64,000 nt of DNA from Bretschneidera sinensis (GCA_023935145.1 CM043699.1:76731138-76795137), one strand, 5' to 3'; shown: positions 11,471-22,929, numbered from the stretch's first letter. A program made the numbers and translations. The notes: generated by a model from the sequence alone, not told the origin.

Positions 11471-13273
11471 TAAGAATGCTGTCCTTTTAACATTGTGCCT
11501 TTTCTTGAGTGTGCATAGATCTTTGATGACTTTAGCATAGTTGGGAATCTATTTTATGACATGAAGAAGAGGAAGATTAATTTTAACATGCTGAAGTTGT
11601 TCAAGAATCTCACATTTTAATGCTATATTTATCTCCTTAGGTTTAAGAAGTGCTTGAGGGAAAGGCACTGGTGGAGAATAATCATCATGGGCCTCTTGTT
11701 CCTCGGGGGTTTTATCCTTATTGCACACGGTGTTAGGATTCAGGATTGATGGTAGAGGGGGTCCATCAATTTTTTTACCTCTACGAGTGATTATGGCATT
11801 AACCTCTCTAACATTTTGATTTTCAGGGTTGGAGGTTTATGCCATATGTTTTCCTTTTGGATTAGGTTGTGGCTATGAAGGAAAATGACCTTGCTCTTGA
11901 ATCGTCAAGAAACTAGTCAACTTGGTGGGTTGGCTCTTTATTACCTTTTGTTCCTCTTTGATCGCTTATTGTTCCTCTAACAACCGTTGATTTATTTTTC
12001 CTTGATCTTCCACACTCTTGGCATGTACCTGCATAAATGACTTAAACATATCTTCCAAAGGTAAAGACTGTTGAGGAGTATTAAATGAGGTTGTTTCCGG
12101 TTGCCATTGGTTGCTAGCTTGAGCAGGAGGTTGCATATCGGATTTCCAACTAAAATTAGGGTGATTCTTCCAACCGGGATTGTAGGTGTTAGAGTAGGGT
12201 GAGTCTGGTTTCCTAAAGGGTGTACCTAAAGCATTACACTCCCCCTTCATCTCAAAATAAGCTGGACAATCCCTAGGTAGATGATGTACCCCATTACACA
12301 TAAAACAAGGTTCATGGAACTCTACCCTAGCAACCGGTTCAAGGGCTCTAGCATCCTTAGTTTTTAAGGCTTCAATTTCCTTAGTTAAGACCTCTAAACG
12401 GGCTTTAAGGCTATCCTCTTCCCTAAGTTGATAAATCCCAGCGAGTTGATTTCTCCTAGTGCTTTCCATGGCACTTGGTCTTGTCTAGGTGTGGGCTTTT
12501 TCCGATAGGTCATATAAGAAATCTATAGCTAAGTCAGGGTCTTTCTGCAGAAAATTTCCATTACACATCATTTCTATGAACTGCCTTTCTCTACTTAGAA
12601 GTCCATCATAGAAATAGCTAACTACCCGCCAACTCTCATACCCATGGTGTGGACAAGAATTCAAAAGGTCTTTGAAACGTTCTCAAACTTGATATAAAGT
12701 TTCACTCTCATTTTATGCAAAGTTTGAGATTTGTCTCTTGAGTTTATTGGTCTTATGGGTTGGGAAGTGCTTTTGAAAGAAAACTCAGGTCATCTCATCC
12801 CAACTACCTATAGACCTAGGCCTTAACGAGGATAGCCAAACCTTGGCTTTTTCCTTAAGTGAAAAAGGTAAAAACCGAAGTTTGACGGTGTCTACCATAT
12901 TAGCCCTACCTTGAAAGGTTGCTACTACTTCCTCAAATTCCCTAATATGGATATAGAGGTTTTCATTCTCCAATCCATGGAAGGTTGGTAACAATTGGAT
13001 CATGCCCGGTTTAAAATCAGGTTGTTGAACATTTGGGGGAAACATGATACAGGAGGGTGTGGCCGTTCGGCTAGGGTACAAGTAGTCTTTAAGTGTTCTA
13101 GCCACATTTTCATTGTGATTTTCGGCCATTTTAACAAAATTCTCTAAGTTCTCCCTTGGGTTTTCACTATAGTTTGATCTAGGCAAGGTTTCACTAATGG
13201 ACACGGAAGGAGAGGGTATCTCTATTTCGGGTCTTTTAATGAATCTTCCTCATGAATCTCTCGGTCTAAGCAT
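11471..13273 (-). pseudogene. G1b gag, broken
   Basis: The start at 13273 matches the G1a start, but codon 8 is a stop (CGA to TGA). Open pieces are 12785-13204 (capsid, MIQLLPTFHGLENENLYI) and 11966-12469 (zinc knuckle CFMCNGVHHLPRDC, intact C-x2-C-x4-H-x4-C). A frameshifted stretch lies between them, and stops follow in 11471-11965. Same architecture as G1a. Confidence 0.8.
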
Positions 13274-13401
13274 ACACCAAAGGAATTAGAGAGTAAAAAA
13301 AGAAAACAGAAAAAGAAAATTAGAAAATCAAAACAAAGAGCAAAGAACGATATTACCGTCTTGTCTTAACATTGACAATCTTCCTTGTACTTAAGTGCAT
13401 T

Positions 13402-13419
13402 TCCCCGGCAATGGTGCCA
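13402..13419 (-). promoter_or_regulatory. G1b primer-binding site (tRNA-Asp)
   Basis: The minus strand reads TGGCACCATTGCCGGGGA, two transitions away from the tRNA-Asp complement. Confidence 0.8.
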
Positions 13420-13424
13420 AAATT

Positions 13425-14963
13425 TGATTACGCCTAAAGAGTAACGCGGTAGTTATAGCACAGCTTTGGGGTGTCGATTCCACAGGGAAACAAGTTAACT
13501 ACAAGAGAAGATGTAAACTTTAACATAAATGATAAAAGATTAAATGAAAGAATCTGAATTGAGTAATGTGAAATAATTGTGTAATTGTAATGAAAAGTAT
13601 AATAAGGAAACAACAAGGTTCCAGGAATCCTCCCTAGGTTCGTTGCCCTAATCCTAACTTGATTCAGTTGTTTTTATCTTGATTGCAAGTTTCACATCCC
13701 AAACAGACAATCAGAAAATATTCAATAAGAGCAGATATATATACCCTAATGTAATTGTTATGAAGTACTCTTTGATTTCAATTCAAGCACACATGACCTA
13801 TCTTATAGATTTATCAAGAAACGACAATATATCTCAATGAAAATATTGCAGTAATGGACAAACCTAAAAGATAGATCTACCGGACTCAATCACATCCAAA
13901 CAACTTGACATAAGAAAAGCATGACTGGACTTATATGGAGAAGAAGCATGCAATCATCGGATTAAGAAAATCTTATAATAAGAAGAAAATAAAGTGCAGC
14001 TATCACATGAACCTAAATTCTTCTTGTTTAATCAAAGAATACTTATAAAAAATGTTTTGATAATAAATCCCAATTACAATTGAATCAAATAAAGAAAAAT
14101 AGGAATAACTACACCTAGGGATTCATCCTTTCGCCTTGCTAGGAGATTAGTTAGCCATGGGGCTCATGCTTGATCTCTTTGATGGAGCAGCTTTCTTGAG
14201 TTTTTTGGCCTCCAATGAATGTATGAAATTCCCTCCTTATCAACCATAAGTGGTCTATTTATAATACAAGGGTTCCAAAGGTGTTCTAGGGTTAAAACAA
14301 GCAATAAAAACCGAATTAGGTCATAACATGGAGAAAGGGATCGTGTGGGCGCTGCACCCCTCCATGGTGGGCGCCGCACCTCTTCTTGGTGGACCTTATT
14401 CATGCTTCTGGGTGCTGCACCCCTCCTTGTTGGGCACCACACCTCTCCTTGGTGGGCTTTCTTCATGCTTCTGGGCACTACACCCCTCCTTGGTGGGCGC
14501 CTAGGCGCTAGCTGGTGCTGTTCTGGAGGCCTAACCTTTGTCTACTAAAACTGCCATAACGTTCTCTAGAAAAATCATTTTTATGAGTCATAAAATTCTC
14601 CAGAAAATAGACTTCTGGATCTTTCTAAGCATATATAGCTCATCTCCTGGTTCTTCTTACATCAATATAGTTTAATTTGCAAAACTGATTGATCTGTATA
14701 GGCAATTTTGGCAATTTAGTGAAACTACTTTCCAAGTGCTTGTGAACCTTCACTCTGGTGTTCATCAAGTCATTGTGCTTTAAGAAATGATAGATTTTCC
14801 ATCTCTTTTGAACTTAAAGTACCTGAAAATGCATCAAAATAGATCAATGATCCAAGAATGACACTTTAGAGTTGTTAAGGTATAAAAGTACAATTCAAAT
14901 CTAGATCAACCCTAAAATGCTAACAATTAAGTACTATAAAGATGCACTTTATGACTCTCATCA
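13425..14963 (-). repeat. G1b right (5') LTR
   Basis: TG at 13425 and CA at 14963; TATA-like TATAAATA (minus) at 14256-14263. It carries the minirepeat (14348-14505) and the shared U3 block (about 14530-14740). Confidence 0.9.
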
Positions 14964-15119
14964 GACCTCGATCTAGTTTCTCTATAAACTTTGAGGAGGT
15001 AGCCTCGAGCTACTTCGACTTTTGTCCAGTTTCTCCATTAACTCCGAGGAGCTAGCATCGAGCTACTTCGACCTCGGTCCAATTTCTCCATCGACTTTGA
15101 GGAGGTTGACCTAAGCTAC
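14964..15119 (+). repeat. Array A, segment 2
   Basis: About three 53-bp monomers between the G1b TSD and the start of the G2 LTR. They are in the same orientation and register type as segments 1 and 3. Confidence 0.85.
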
Positions 15120-16388
15120 TGTCATGCAAAATATACCTAAATTAATAAGAAAATATTTGAACAGTTTTACTTATAAGTGCACGTGGTTAACAGTAGCATA
15201 GTGTGCAAATGCGAGATCATCTCCACAGGGATTGGTGAATTTCGATTTAGAATCAGTTTCTCAATATAAAATGATAGAAATAAATATTGAGTTTAGATTG
15301 ATAATGATAATAACATAGGGCTTTAACATCCACCACTAATCATATTTTCCCAATAAACAATGTGCCAATGCTTTAGTCATATTATGATTACCTACTTTTT
15401 GTCAACCTAAGGGCATGGTGTATACTCCTTAAGCTATTGATTTCCCTAAGCAACGAGTTAGGCATGGTGTATACTTTAACTCTTTTCTTTCTTATGGGAT
15501 TCAACATGGTGTATACTGAGTTGTTCCTTAAGAGAGCATAAGATCTGTGGAAATCAACAACCACATAAGGCCTAGGGCAACTTCGGTTTCCCATGTTGAT
15601 TAACCCAAGAATCCGGTGTGGATTTCTTCTGCTACTATTGTCAGACCCAGGACTGGGTCATCCAAATTGATCTAACTAACTAATCCATATCACATGCATA
15701 TGTTGATCCGGCAGACACATATGAGGAATTTAAATAAAAATAGGCATTAATCAAGCTAAGAATCATAACATGACTATCACAAAGGCAACAATATTCATAT
15801 ATGGAAAAACATAATTAGGGCTTCAATCGAGCCCTACTAAGAACTTAGTTACACATGATTGTGATGCTAAACATCTTCATAATTTAAAATAAAAATAAAA
15901 GAATAAACCCGAAAAATACTATGGAGAAGAATCGTCAATTCATCTCCAAAGCTTAAAACTAAAAAGAAGATTAAAAGTGTTGTTTATGTGTTTTACAGGC
16001 CTATTTATAAGGTTCTAAGGGCACCTCGAAACCCTAATTTTCAAAACAAGACCTGAACTATTCTTTCTAAAACTGGCTCTTCCGTTTTACTGCACATGTG
16101 CGCTCGATCTCATGCTTTTGTGCTCGAGCGCAAGGTTGCGCTTGAGCTTTCTATGTGTGCGCACGAGTGCTTGTGCGCTCGATCACACGCTTCTATGCTC
16201 GATTGCACTTGGCTGCTTCCAAGTCTTCCAGATTTCTTCCTTTGAGTTTCAAAATGCTATTTTTTCTCCAAGAACCTATAAAAACATTGAAAACACAAAA
16301 ATGAAGTAAAATAGAATAAAATACGTAAACAAAGAGCTTAACAATATATAAATTAAGGGCTTAAATATGAATATTTAAGCACTTATCA
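15120..16388 (-). repeat. G2 3' LTR, 1269 bp
   Basis: On the minus strand it starts TGATAAGTGCTTAAATA and ends TTTTGCATGACA. TATA-like TATAAATA (minus) at 16002-16009. A cluster of CpG-rich motifs based on GCGCTCGATC lies at about 16085-16205; related motifs occur in G7 LTRs. The U3 start is shared with G7, while the other half is unrelated to it. Confidence 0.8.
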
Positions 16389-16401
16389 CACCCCCAAACT
16401 T
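16389..16401 (-). promoter_or_regulatory. G2 polypurine tract
   Basis: The minus strand reads AAGTTTGGGGGTG directly before the LTR. Two further copies of AAGTTTGGGGGT lie inside the 3' UTR, at about 17511-17521 and 17611-17622. Confidence 0.75.
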
Positions 16402-17860
16402 ACATATTGCTTGTCTCTTAGCAATACAAAACAAAAAACTAACTGAAAAACAATAACAAAGATAAATTCATCATTCATGATATCTAAAAATTTGGGTCGC
16501 ACATAAAACCATGATATTTATTTATGAGCATGCTTGAAATATAAACACATCTTCGTAATGAATAAGAGTTTTAAAACCTAATCACTTACTTGAGGCTGGT
16601 TAAAGCATCACCAGTCTGATTTAGTGTGTGGTGAATTAACACATAAAAGATGAAGCTTCCAAATAACTCCAACATATAGTGTTTCAGTGTCTCAACATTC
16701 ATCGAATTTCCTATCAGAATGAACAATAATGGCATAGTTTTATTTCTTTCTTTTTCTTTTATTATGAGATTTTTGCCATGTTGAGTTCCTTTAAGCTTTC
16801 TAATTGACCCATGTAGCGAGTGTTTAGCTAATGACTCCAAAACTAGATGGTTTTAGGGCATTAGGTGTAAAGACACCCCTAAGGACTTACTAACTCAAGT
16901 AAAAAAGGCTACGAAACTAATTGGTCTTAATGCTACCAAGCAAAATTTCCACCTTTTGACATGAACACTCACTGCTTACTGAGGCAAGAGGTCCAATTAC
17001 TCAGTGGAAACTTTATTTAATGATCACTATAAGCACAATTCCCACCTTTTGACGTGAACACTCACTACTTACTGAGGCAAGAGGTTCAGTTACTTAGTGA
17101 AAAGTTTATTTAATGATCATTAGGAGCATTTTATATTTCTCTATTTGTGCAATAATTTTTTTTTTCTATTTTTCTATGCCAAGGTATTCTTCTAACAAGT
17201 TATCTGATTACGGTTAGGCCATAAAAATATACACATAAAAATTATATGTCAAACCTCACACAATTATGTGCTAATGTGCTTGTGTCAGATTTAGATCAAA
17301 CTTGTGAATTCTTAAATGCCTTGAAGTAAGTAATTAAACTTTTAAAATTTTATCATTAGACCATGTGTTCTAGATTTTAAGCTTACTGATGAAATCATAT
17401 CATAATATTTGTTTAAATCAACCAAAATTTTCAAAACAATATGAACATGCATTTATCTTTTCAATAATACTAAAAAAACTAGGACAGAGTGTGTGAATGT
17501 GTCTCCTATACCCCCAAACTTAATTTACACATTGTCCCCAATATGTGACTGACATGGAAAGATCTGACCTGGGAGATGGAGAACTAGATGGCTGGCATGG
17601 CTCGTAGCACACCCCCAAACTTGAACTGATGCACACACATAGTCCATGAAAAAGAAAAACAAACGTAATACCGAAAAACAAGATATACTAATAAGAAACA
17701 GTTATAAAAATAAATACTAACAATAAATGTGAAAAGTACTAAAAATAAAAGGATATGTTGTGGGGTGCCTCCCATGAGTGCTAAGTTTTACATTTTCAGC
17801 CAGACGGTGCACCTCTCTCACTGCTGGTCTCCAGGTGGTGCAGTCGATGAGGTGCTAAAA
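16402..17860 (-). other. G2 3' UTR with conserved blocks
   Basis: Contains a duplicated block of about 75 bp (about 16946-17020 and 17039-17108; core CCACCTTTTGACRTGAACAC) also found twice in G5 and G7. It also has the G-run copies noted at the polypurine tract, the stem ATTG/CAAT motif (about 17529-17545), a T-rich tract whose splice-acceptor AG has become CAT (17645-17647), and the conserved hairpin motif (17761-17807). No coding region was found. Confidence 0.7.
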
Positions 17861-17999
17861 TCAGGAAGTAGTCGATCAAGAATGGCCTAGAGCATCGTCT
17901 TCTGTCTTATAAAGCATGCCTCTAAACCATTAATGCACTGATGCACGAGTAATGTAGCTTCCCTATCCTCTCGTCGAATATCAAAGAGCTCACACCGAA

Positions 18000-18870
18000 A
18001 AGAGGACATCTCTTCGAGAATATGCTAGTACTCAATGGGTCCCATGTCCAAATGGTCCTCCTCCCAAGTATGGCTCGCTGTGGTGTCCTCGGTCTCTATG
18101 GGATTATCCTCCACCCTCTTAGTAGTAGGGGCATGCCATCGAGGTCCTCTAGGCATATTCGACTGGCTCAGGGTCCACTGGCTCTTCCCAAAGAATGGGT
18201 GGTCACTCACCGGTCCATCAATGGAGAAGCCCTTAATCCCATTCTTCTTGAATATATAGCTGAGAAGGAACGAGAATAGAAGCCCCCATGCATTCGCCAT
18301 GGTGACCTAGCATGCATAGACGTGGTCCCAGAACTTATGTAGCTGGCTCCAGATGACAGTCGAGATGGAGTACCAGTGGCCTCTGTGGAATGCATATAAT
18401 GCTTATAAGAACTGGTCCCTCCTCAGGGTCTTGTGCCCCAATGGGCACACATTTCGCTGGAGAATGGAATCCACAAGCCAGAGTCGTAGAGGCAACTTGG
18501 ATCGGCTCCAAGAATTATTGTGCCGATCAGCATACTGCCAAGCTCACATGTCCTCAATGATGGAAGACAAGGGGAAGAACTCCTACTGCTCCTCCATTTC
18601 GGTGTCCTCAGGAGGGGACTCATCACAACAATGAAGAGCAGTAGCTATATCAGCATAGGTCACATCGATATACTTACCCTGGACTGATGAGGATAAGACA
18701 CCTGACCTATTACAGTCGAATGATCGGTTCTCGTAGAACTGAACCACAAATCAGGTGTATATAGTAGAACAAATAGGCTTAAACAGCCTCTTTAAACCCC
18801 GATACTTGAATTCTTGGACCGCCCATTGAGTGGCTTCCAAGTTCTTGAAATTAGTGTCAATGTTGAATGT
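18000..18870 (-). pseudogene. Decayed putative plant transposon-protein domain in G2
   Basis: Minus-strand translation gives pieces in one frame broken by stops: FKYRGLKRLFKP near 18800, VQGKYIDVTYADIATALH near 18665, NVCPLGHKTLRRDQF near 18440, and the longest open piece 18025-18300, with KKNGIKGFSIDGPVSDHPFF and SQSNMPRGPRWHAP. These resemble the domain often annotated as putative plant transposon protein (Transposase_32-like) in plant retroelement-derived proteins. The likeness is from memory of the family and no search was run. At least three stops make it non-functional. Confidence 0.5.
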
Positions 18871-19602
18871 AGTTTCGAACAAGATCTCTCATTGTTCGCA
18901 ACTGGGCCAGACGACTGGGCACAGTTGCCCGAGGCACGGGAGGTGGAAGCAGTCTGTTTAAGCATTTTGAATGTGGTTTCTGTAGAATTTACGCTCAGTC
19001 TCAGTATAGTACGCTTGATCGCACCGTCCCTCTATGCTCGATCACACTAGCCCCTGCACTCAAATGCAATATCAGATATGTGACTGAGGCTTTTTGTCAA
19101 ACAGCTTGTGGGCGACTGAAAAAACAGTTTTAAGGGGAGGACTCCAAAAATGTTCTAACCTCCTGCAAATCACTCAAAACAACAACACAAGAAAAACAAA
19201 GTGTATATGCAATAAATTTTTGGTGAGAATGTAACAAAACCAGAATTATATATGCAATGTATGGGGAAAATGGGAAATGGAAGTTAAGAAGGAAATAGAC
19301 GGTGGAGGGGTGGTGTTTTTCTCGGAGGAGATGTGGTTGAGTAGTGGGGGTGATGGTGTTTGATAGTCGTGCTGAGGGGTGAGAGAAGTTTTTGGGGTGG
19401 GTGTGATAAGGGCTGTGCTATTAGTTGCTATATGAGAGAGAGAGAGAGAGAGTGTGTGTGCAAGAAAGAGAGAGATTGTATGTGAGTGAGAGTAAATGAC
19501 AAACTTTGAACAATCTGACTTAAACTATGAACATGAGCTTCTGTCCCGAGTGCGTTCGATCACACTCGTGCGCAAGTATGTGCGTGGGTGTGGTGCACTC
19601 GA
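18871..19602 (-). other. G2 5'-side non-coding sequence
   Basis: No recognisable protein. On the minus strand it is a CT-rich leader with a splice-acceptor-like site (TTTGCAG at about 19165-19171). GCGCTCGATC-like motifs recur at about 19011-19045 and 19545-19600, similar to those in the G2 and G7 LTRs, so remnants of the lost 5' LTR are possible. Confidence 0.4.
19434..19475. repeat. GA/GT microsatellite
   Basis: A (GA)n run from 19434 to about 19452 followed by (GT)n and a further GA-rich stretch. Confidence 0.9.
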
Positions 19603-20333
19603 GACTCCGAACTTAGTCTAGTTACTCCATCGACTTAGAAAAGGCAGCCTTGATTTACTCCAACCTTGATCTAGTTTCTCCATCGATTTCGAGGAGGTGG
19701 CCCCGAGCTACTTAGACCTTGGTTTTGTTCTTCCATTAACTCCGAGGAGGTAGCCTCGAGCTACTTCGACCTCAGACCAGTTTCTCCATTAATTTCAAAG
19801 AGGTAGCCTCGAGCTACTTCGACCTTGATCTAGTTTCTTTATCGAATTTGAGAAGGTAGCCTCAAGCTACTTCACCTTCTATCCAGTTTCTCTATCGACT
19901 CCGAGGAGGTAGCTTCAAGCTATTTCGACTTCAATCTAGTTTCTCTATCAACTTCTAGGTGTTAGCTTTAAGCTACTTCAACCATGGTCCAGTTTCTCCA
20001 TCGACTCCGAAGAGGTAGCCTAGAGCTACTTTAGCCTCTCTCCAGTTTTTCCATCGACTTCGAAGAGGTAGCCCCGAGCTACTTCGACCTCGGTATTGTT
20101 TTTGTATCATTTTTGAGGAGGGAGCCTCTAGCTACTTCGACCTTGGTCCATTTTCACCATCGACTTCAAGGAGGTAGCCTCGAGCTACTTCGATCTTGAT
20201 CCAGTTTCTCCATTGAATTCGAGGAGGTAGCCTCAAGCTACTTCAATCTTGGTCTAGTTTCTCCATCGGCTTTGAAGAGGAAGCCCCGAGCTACTTCTAC
20301 CTCGGTCTAATTTCTCCATCAACTCCGAGGAGT
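19603..20333 (+). repeat. Array A, segment 3
   Basis: About 13 further 53-bp monomers, diverged, with the same GGTAGCCTCGAGCTACTTCG core. Orientation is unchanged across all three segments. The segment grades into array B at about 20334. Confidence 0.85.
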
Positions 20334-21510
20334 TTGATCAAAGTCATTCTCTTTAGATCTATCTCTAAGATTCCGAGGGGTTCAATCCATTACATTCTCC
20401 TTGGACTTGTCTCTAGAACTTTGAGGAGCTCACACCTAAGATCAATTCTGTGTCGCTCAGACTTGTTACTTACCTTGCTTCGAGACACTCCACTCAAGTT
20501 CGAATCACTTAGACTCGTTACATACCTCACTTCAAGGCACTCCACTAAAGTCTGTATCATTAAGACTCTTTACATACCTCGTTTTAAGGCACTCCATGAA
20601 AATCAATGTAACTCGGACTCATTATATACTTTGCTTTTAGGCACTCCACTCAAGTCCATATAACTTAGACTCGTTACATACTTTGCTTCAAGGTAGCCCG
20701 TTCAGACTCGTTATATACCTCATTTCGAGGTACTCTGCTCAAGTCCATATCACTCTGACTCGTTATATAGCTCACATTGAGGCACTTCCCTCAAGTCTAT
20801 ATCACTTGGACTCATTACATCAATTGCTTTGAGGCACTTCGCTTAAGTCCGTATCACTTGGACTCGTTACATACCTCGTTTCGAGGCACTTCACTCAAGT
20901 CTATATCATTCGAACTCGTTATATACCTCACTTTGAGGCATTCTACTCAAGTTCATATCATTTAGAGTCATTACATACCTCGCTTTGAAGGGCTTTGCTC
21001 AAGTTTATTTTACTTAGACTCGTTACATACCTTGCTTTAAGGTACTCCATTCAAGTTCGTATCACTCAGAGTCGTTACATACCTCACTTTGAGGCACTTT
21101 ACTCAAGTCCATATCACTCGAACTCATTACATACCTTACTTCGAGGTACTCTTCTTAAGTCTGTATCACTCAGACTCGTTACATACCTCTCTTAGAGGCA
21201 CTCAACTAAAGTCCATATCACTCGGACTCGTTATATACCTCACTTCGAGACACTCTATTCAAGTCTGTATAACTTGAACTCGTTACATATCTCACATCAA
21301 GGCACTCCGTTCAAGTTCATATTACTTAGACTCATCACATACCTTGCTTCGAAGCACTCTGCTCAAGTTCATATCACTCGGACTTATTATATACCTCATC
21401 TCGAGGCACTTTGCTTTAGTTCGTATCACTCAGACTCGTTTCATACCTCACTTTAAGGCTCTCTGCTCAAGTTCATATCACTCAGATTCGTACTTACCTC
21501 GTTTAGAGGA
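20334..21510 (+). repeat. Array B: 52-bp tandem repeat
   Basis: About 22 monomers of about 52 bp with parts CATATCACTCGGACTCGTTA and CATACCTCGCTTCGAGGCAC. It sits between array A and the G4 polypurine tract, where a Tat-lineage 3' UTR array is expected. The plus-strand reading frames here (20334-21616) are by-products of the repeat. Confidence 0.85.
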
Positions 21511-21842
21511 ACCTAGCTCAAGATTGAGCCCCACAGACTTATCACTCTCCTCTCCGAGGGGACAACACCGAGCTGTTAGGACACTTCGAAGTTTACATTC
21601 CCTCTTGAGAATGTAGCACTGAACTATTAATCCTTCTTAGGTATGGGATATTCAAAAGATAGCTCTATGTTGTCCCTTAAACTACTTAGGCAACTTTAAA
21701 TGTCTACTTTTTACCTTTTTAGTACTCGGGTACCTGAACAATGTCAGACTTGATCCGAACTACACAAAAAAAAAAAAAATCACTCCAAACAGCCTAGTTC
21801 CTCTACCGCATATCTGCGTTTAAAGAAGTGGGGGCCATCTAA
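21511..21842 (+). other. G4 3' UTR end with polypurine tract
   Basis: Unique sequence after array B, ending in a purine-rich tract AAAGAAGTGGGGGCCATC (21822-21839). A block with TTAGTACTCGGGTACC (about 21717-21732) also occurs inverted in the G3 3' UTR (about 22922-22940), which shows that the two elements belong to one family. Confidence 0.65.
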
Positions 21843-22339
21843 TGTAAGGTAAAATTCCCTATAAAATAGTATAATGACACATGACAACCTCTAAGGGCAA
21901 AAAGGTAATTTCATGACTCAGATAGATCAATCAATCAAATCACTGACATATAGCCAATGGCATAATAGTAATTCCACACCAATATCCTAATACCACTCCA
22001 CCACTGCAGCTTATAGATAAACTCTTATTTAAACAAATCTAGCTTGCGGATAACTCCAATCTTATCTATGGGAATGTTATTTCTATCATAACACTAAAGT
22101 GATCAATCAATCTCCTAATTGGAATTTACTCTAAAACACTATATAAGCGAGCTCTCACCATCAAAGGAATACATTCACAAACTTACATTAAATATTTTCC
22201 AATTTATATCCTTAAGCCCTATACTAACTTAGGCATCAGAGAGTCCCCAAGCCACAACCCTCATGGGAGTTTTTAGTTTACATGTCTTCCATATGTGCAG
22301 GGGTCCATAAGCTCATTTGGTAGATTTTTGGTATCAACA
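21843..22339 (+). repeat. G4 3' LTR (Tat lineage), 497 bp
   Basis: Starts TGTAAGG after the polypurine tract and ends GGTATCAACA at 22339. TATA box TATATAA at 22140-22146. It is homologous in inverted orientation to 22341-22801, including the promoter region and the block TATACTAACTTAGGCATC. The coding part of G4 is not in the window. Confidence 0.75.
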
Positions 22340-22340
22340 T

Positions 22341-22801
22341 TACTGATGCTAAAAATCTACTGGGCACACGAATGGTTAGAGTGTGGAACTTGCGCGCACA
22401 AAATGAAAGAAAACATATAAGTTACCGGAGGATCGGAGGGGCTATGCCTTTGGGGGGACTCTTCAATGCCTAATTTAGTATATGGTTTTTAAGGAAACTA
22501 GAGAATGTAAAGAGAACTATGTGTGAAAAATTGAGCATACTTGGAGAAAGCCCCCTTATATAGTGCTTTGGAGTAGAGTCCAATTAGGAGAGTGATTGAT
22601 CAATAAGTATCATGATAGGATTGGGATTCCCAAGGACTAGGATATTGTGGTAAGATTAGGGTTCTGGTGTGAAATTATCATTATGCTCTTTGCCATGTGT
22701 GTTTATTCGGTTGGTTGTTTTGTTTTTTTATAAAATTATCTTTTTATCCTTGGAAGGCGCCACGTGTCTTTGTGCCGTTGGACGAGAAATTTTCACCTAC
22801 A
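22341..22801 (-). repeat. G3 3' LTR, 461 bp
   Basis: On the minus strand it begins TGTAGGTGAAAA and ends AGCATCAGTA, a decayed form of AGCATCAACA. TATA box TATATAA (minus) at 22556-22562. One base separates it from the end of the G4 LTR. Confidence 0.75.
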
Positions 22802-22822
22802 TTAGATGCCCCCACTTTTTTT
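22802..22822 (-). promoter_or_regulatory. G3 polypurine tract
   Basis: The minus strand reads AAAAAAAAGTGGGGGCATC just before the LTR start, like the G4 tract at 21822-21839. Confidence 0.7.
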
Positions 22823-22929
22823 TGGCATTGTTATGTAGTTTTGGAAGTAGATCGTTTGAGATTCGAGCAATATAACTCTTTTTCATGCTGTTTGACTTAG
22901 ATTGGGTTTAAAATTTTCTAGGGTACCCG

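Larger units (their letters stand above)
7492..14963 (-). mobile_element. G1b: complete-ended gag-protease LTR retrotransposon
   Basis: Both LTRs are present (1536 and 1539 bp) and the 5-bp TSD GACCT flanks the element at 7487-7491 and 14964-14968. Length is 7472 bp. The left terminal TG is mutated to TA at 7492. Order on the minus strand: 5' LTR, tRNA-Asp primer-binding site, gag, protease, conserved 3' module, 3' LTR. As in G1a and G1c there is no RT or integrase. It is inserted inside array A. Confidence 0.92.
15120..19602 (-). mobile_element. G2: LTR retrotransposon with one LTR left, inserted in array A
   Basis: The left (3') LTR is 15120-16388, preceded on the minus strand by a clear polypurine tract. 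The internal part runs to about 19602, where array A resumes, and no second LTR is seen, so the 5' end is deleted. There is no gag, RT or integrase. Instead it carries a decayed domain resembling the family annotated as putative plant transposon protein (about 18000-18870). The 3' UTR is closely related to those of G5 and G7. Confidence 0.7.

Noticed and set aside
18022..18634. Plus-strand frames of 74-93 codons
   Set aside because: They are shadows of the minus-strand transposon-protein remnant and show no known motif.
20334..21616. Many plus-strand frames of 60-109 codons
   Set aside because: They are translations of the 52-bp array in different phases; no start or stop pattern or domain is conserved.
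22320..22360. Foldback or MITE element
   Set aside because: The inverted homology extends over two full LTRs with promoters and polypurine tracts on both outer sides, so it is two LTRs and not a small inverted-repeat transposon.
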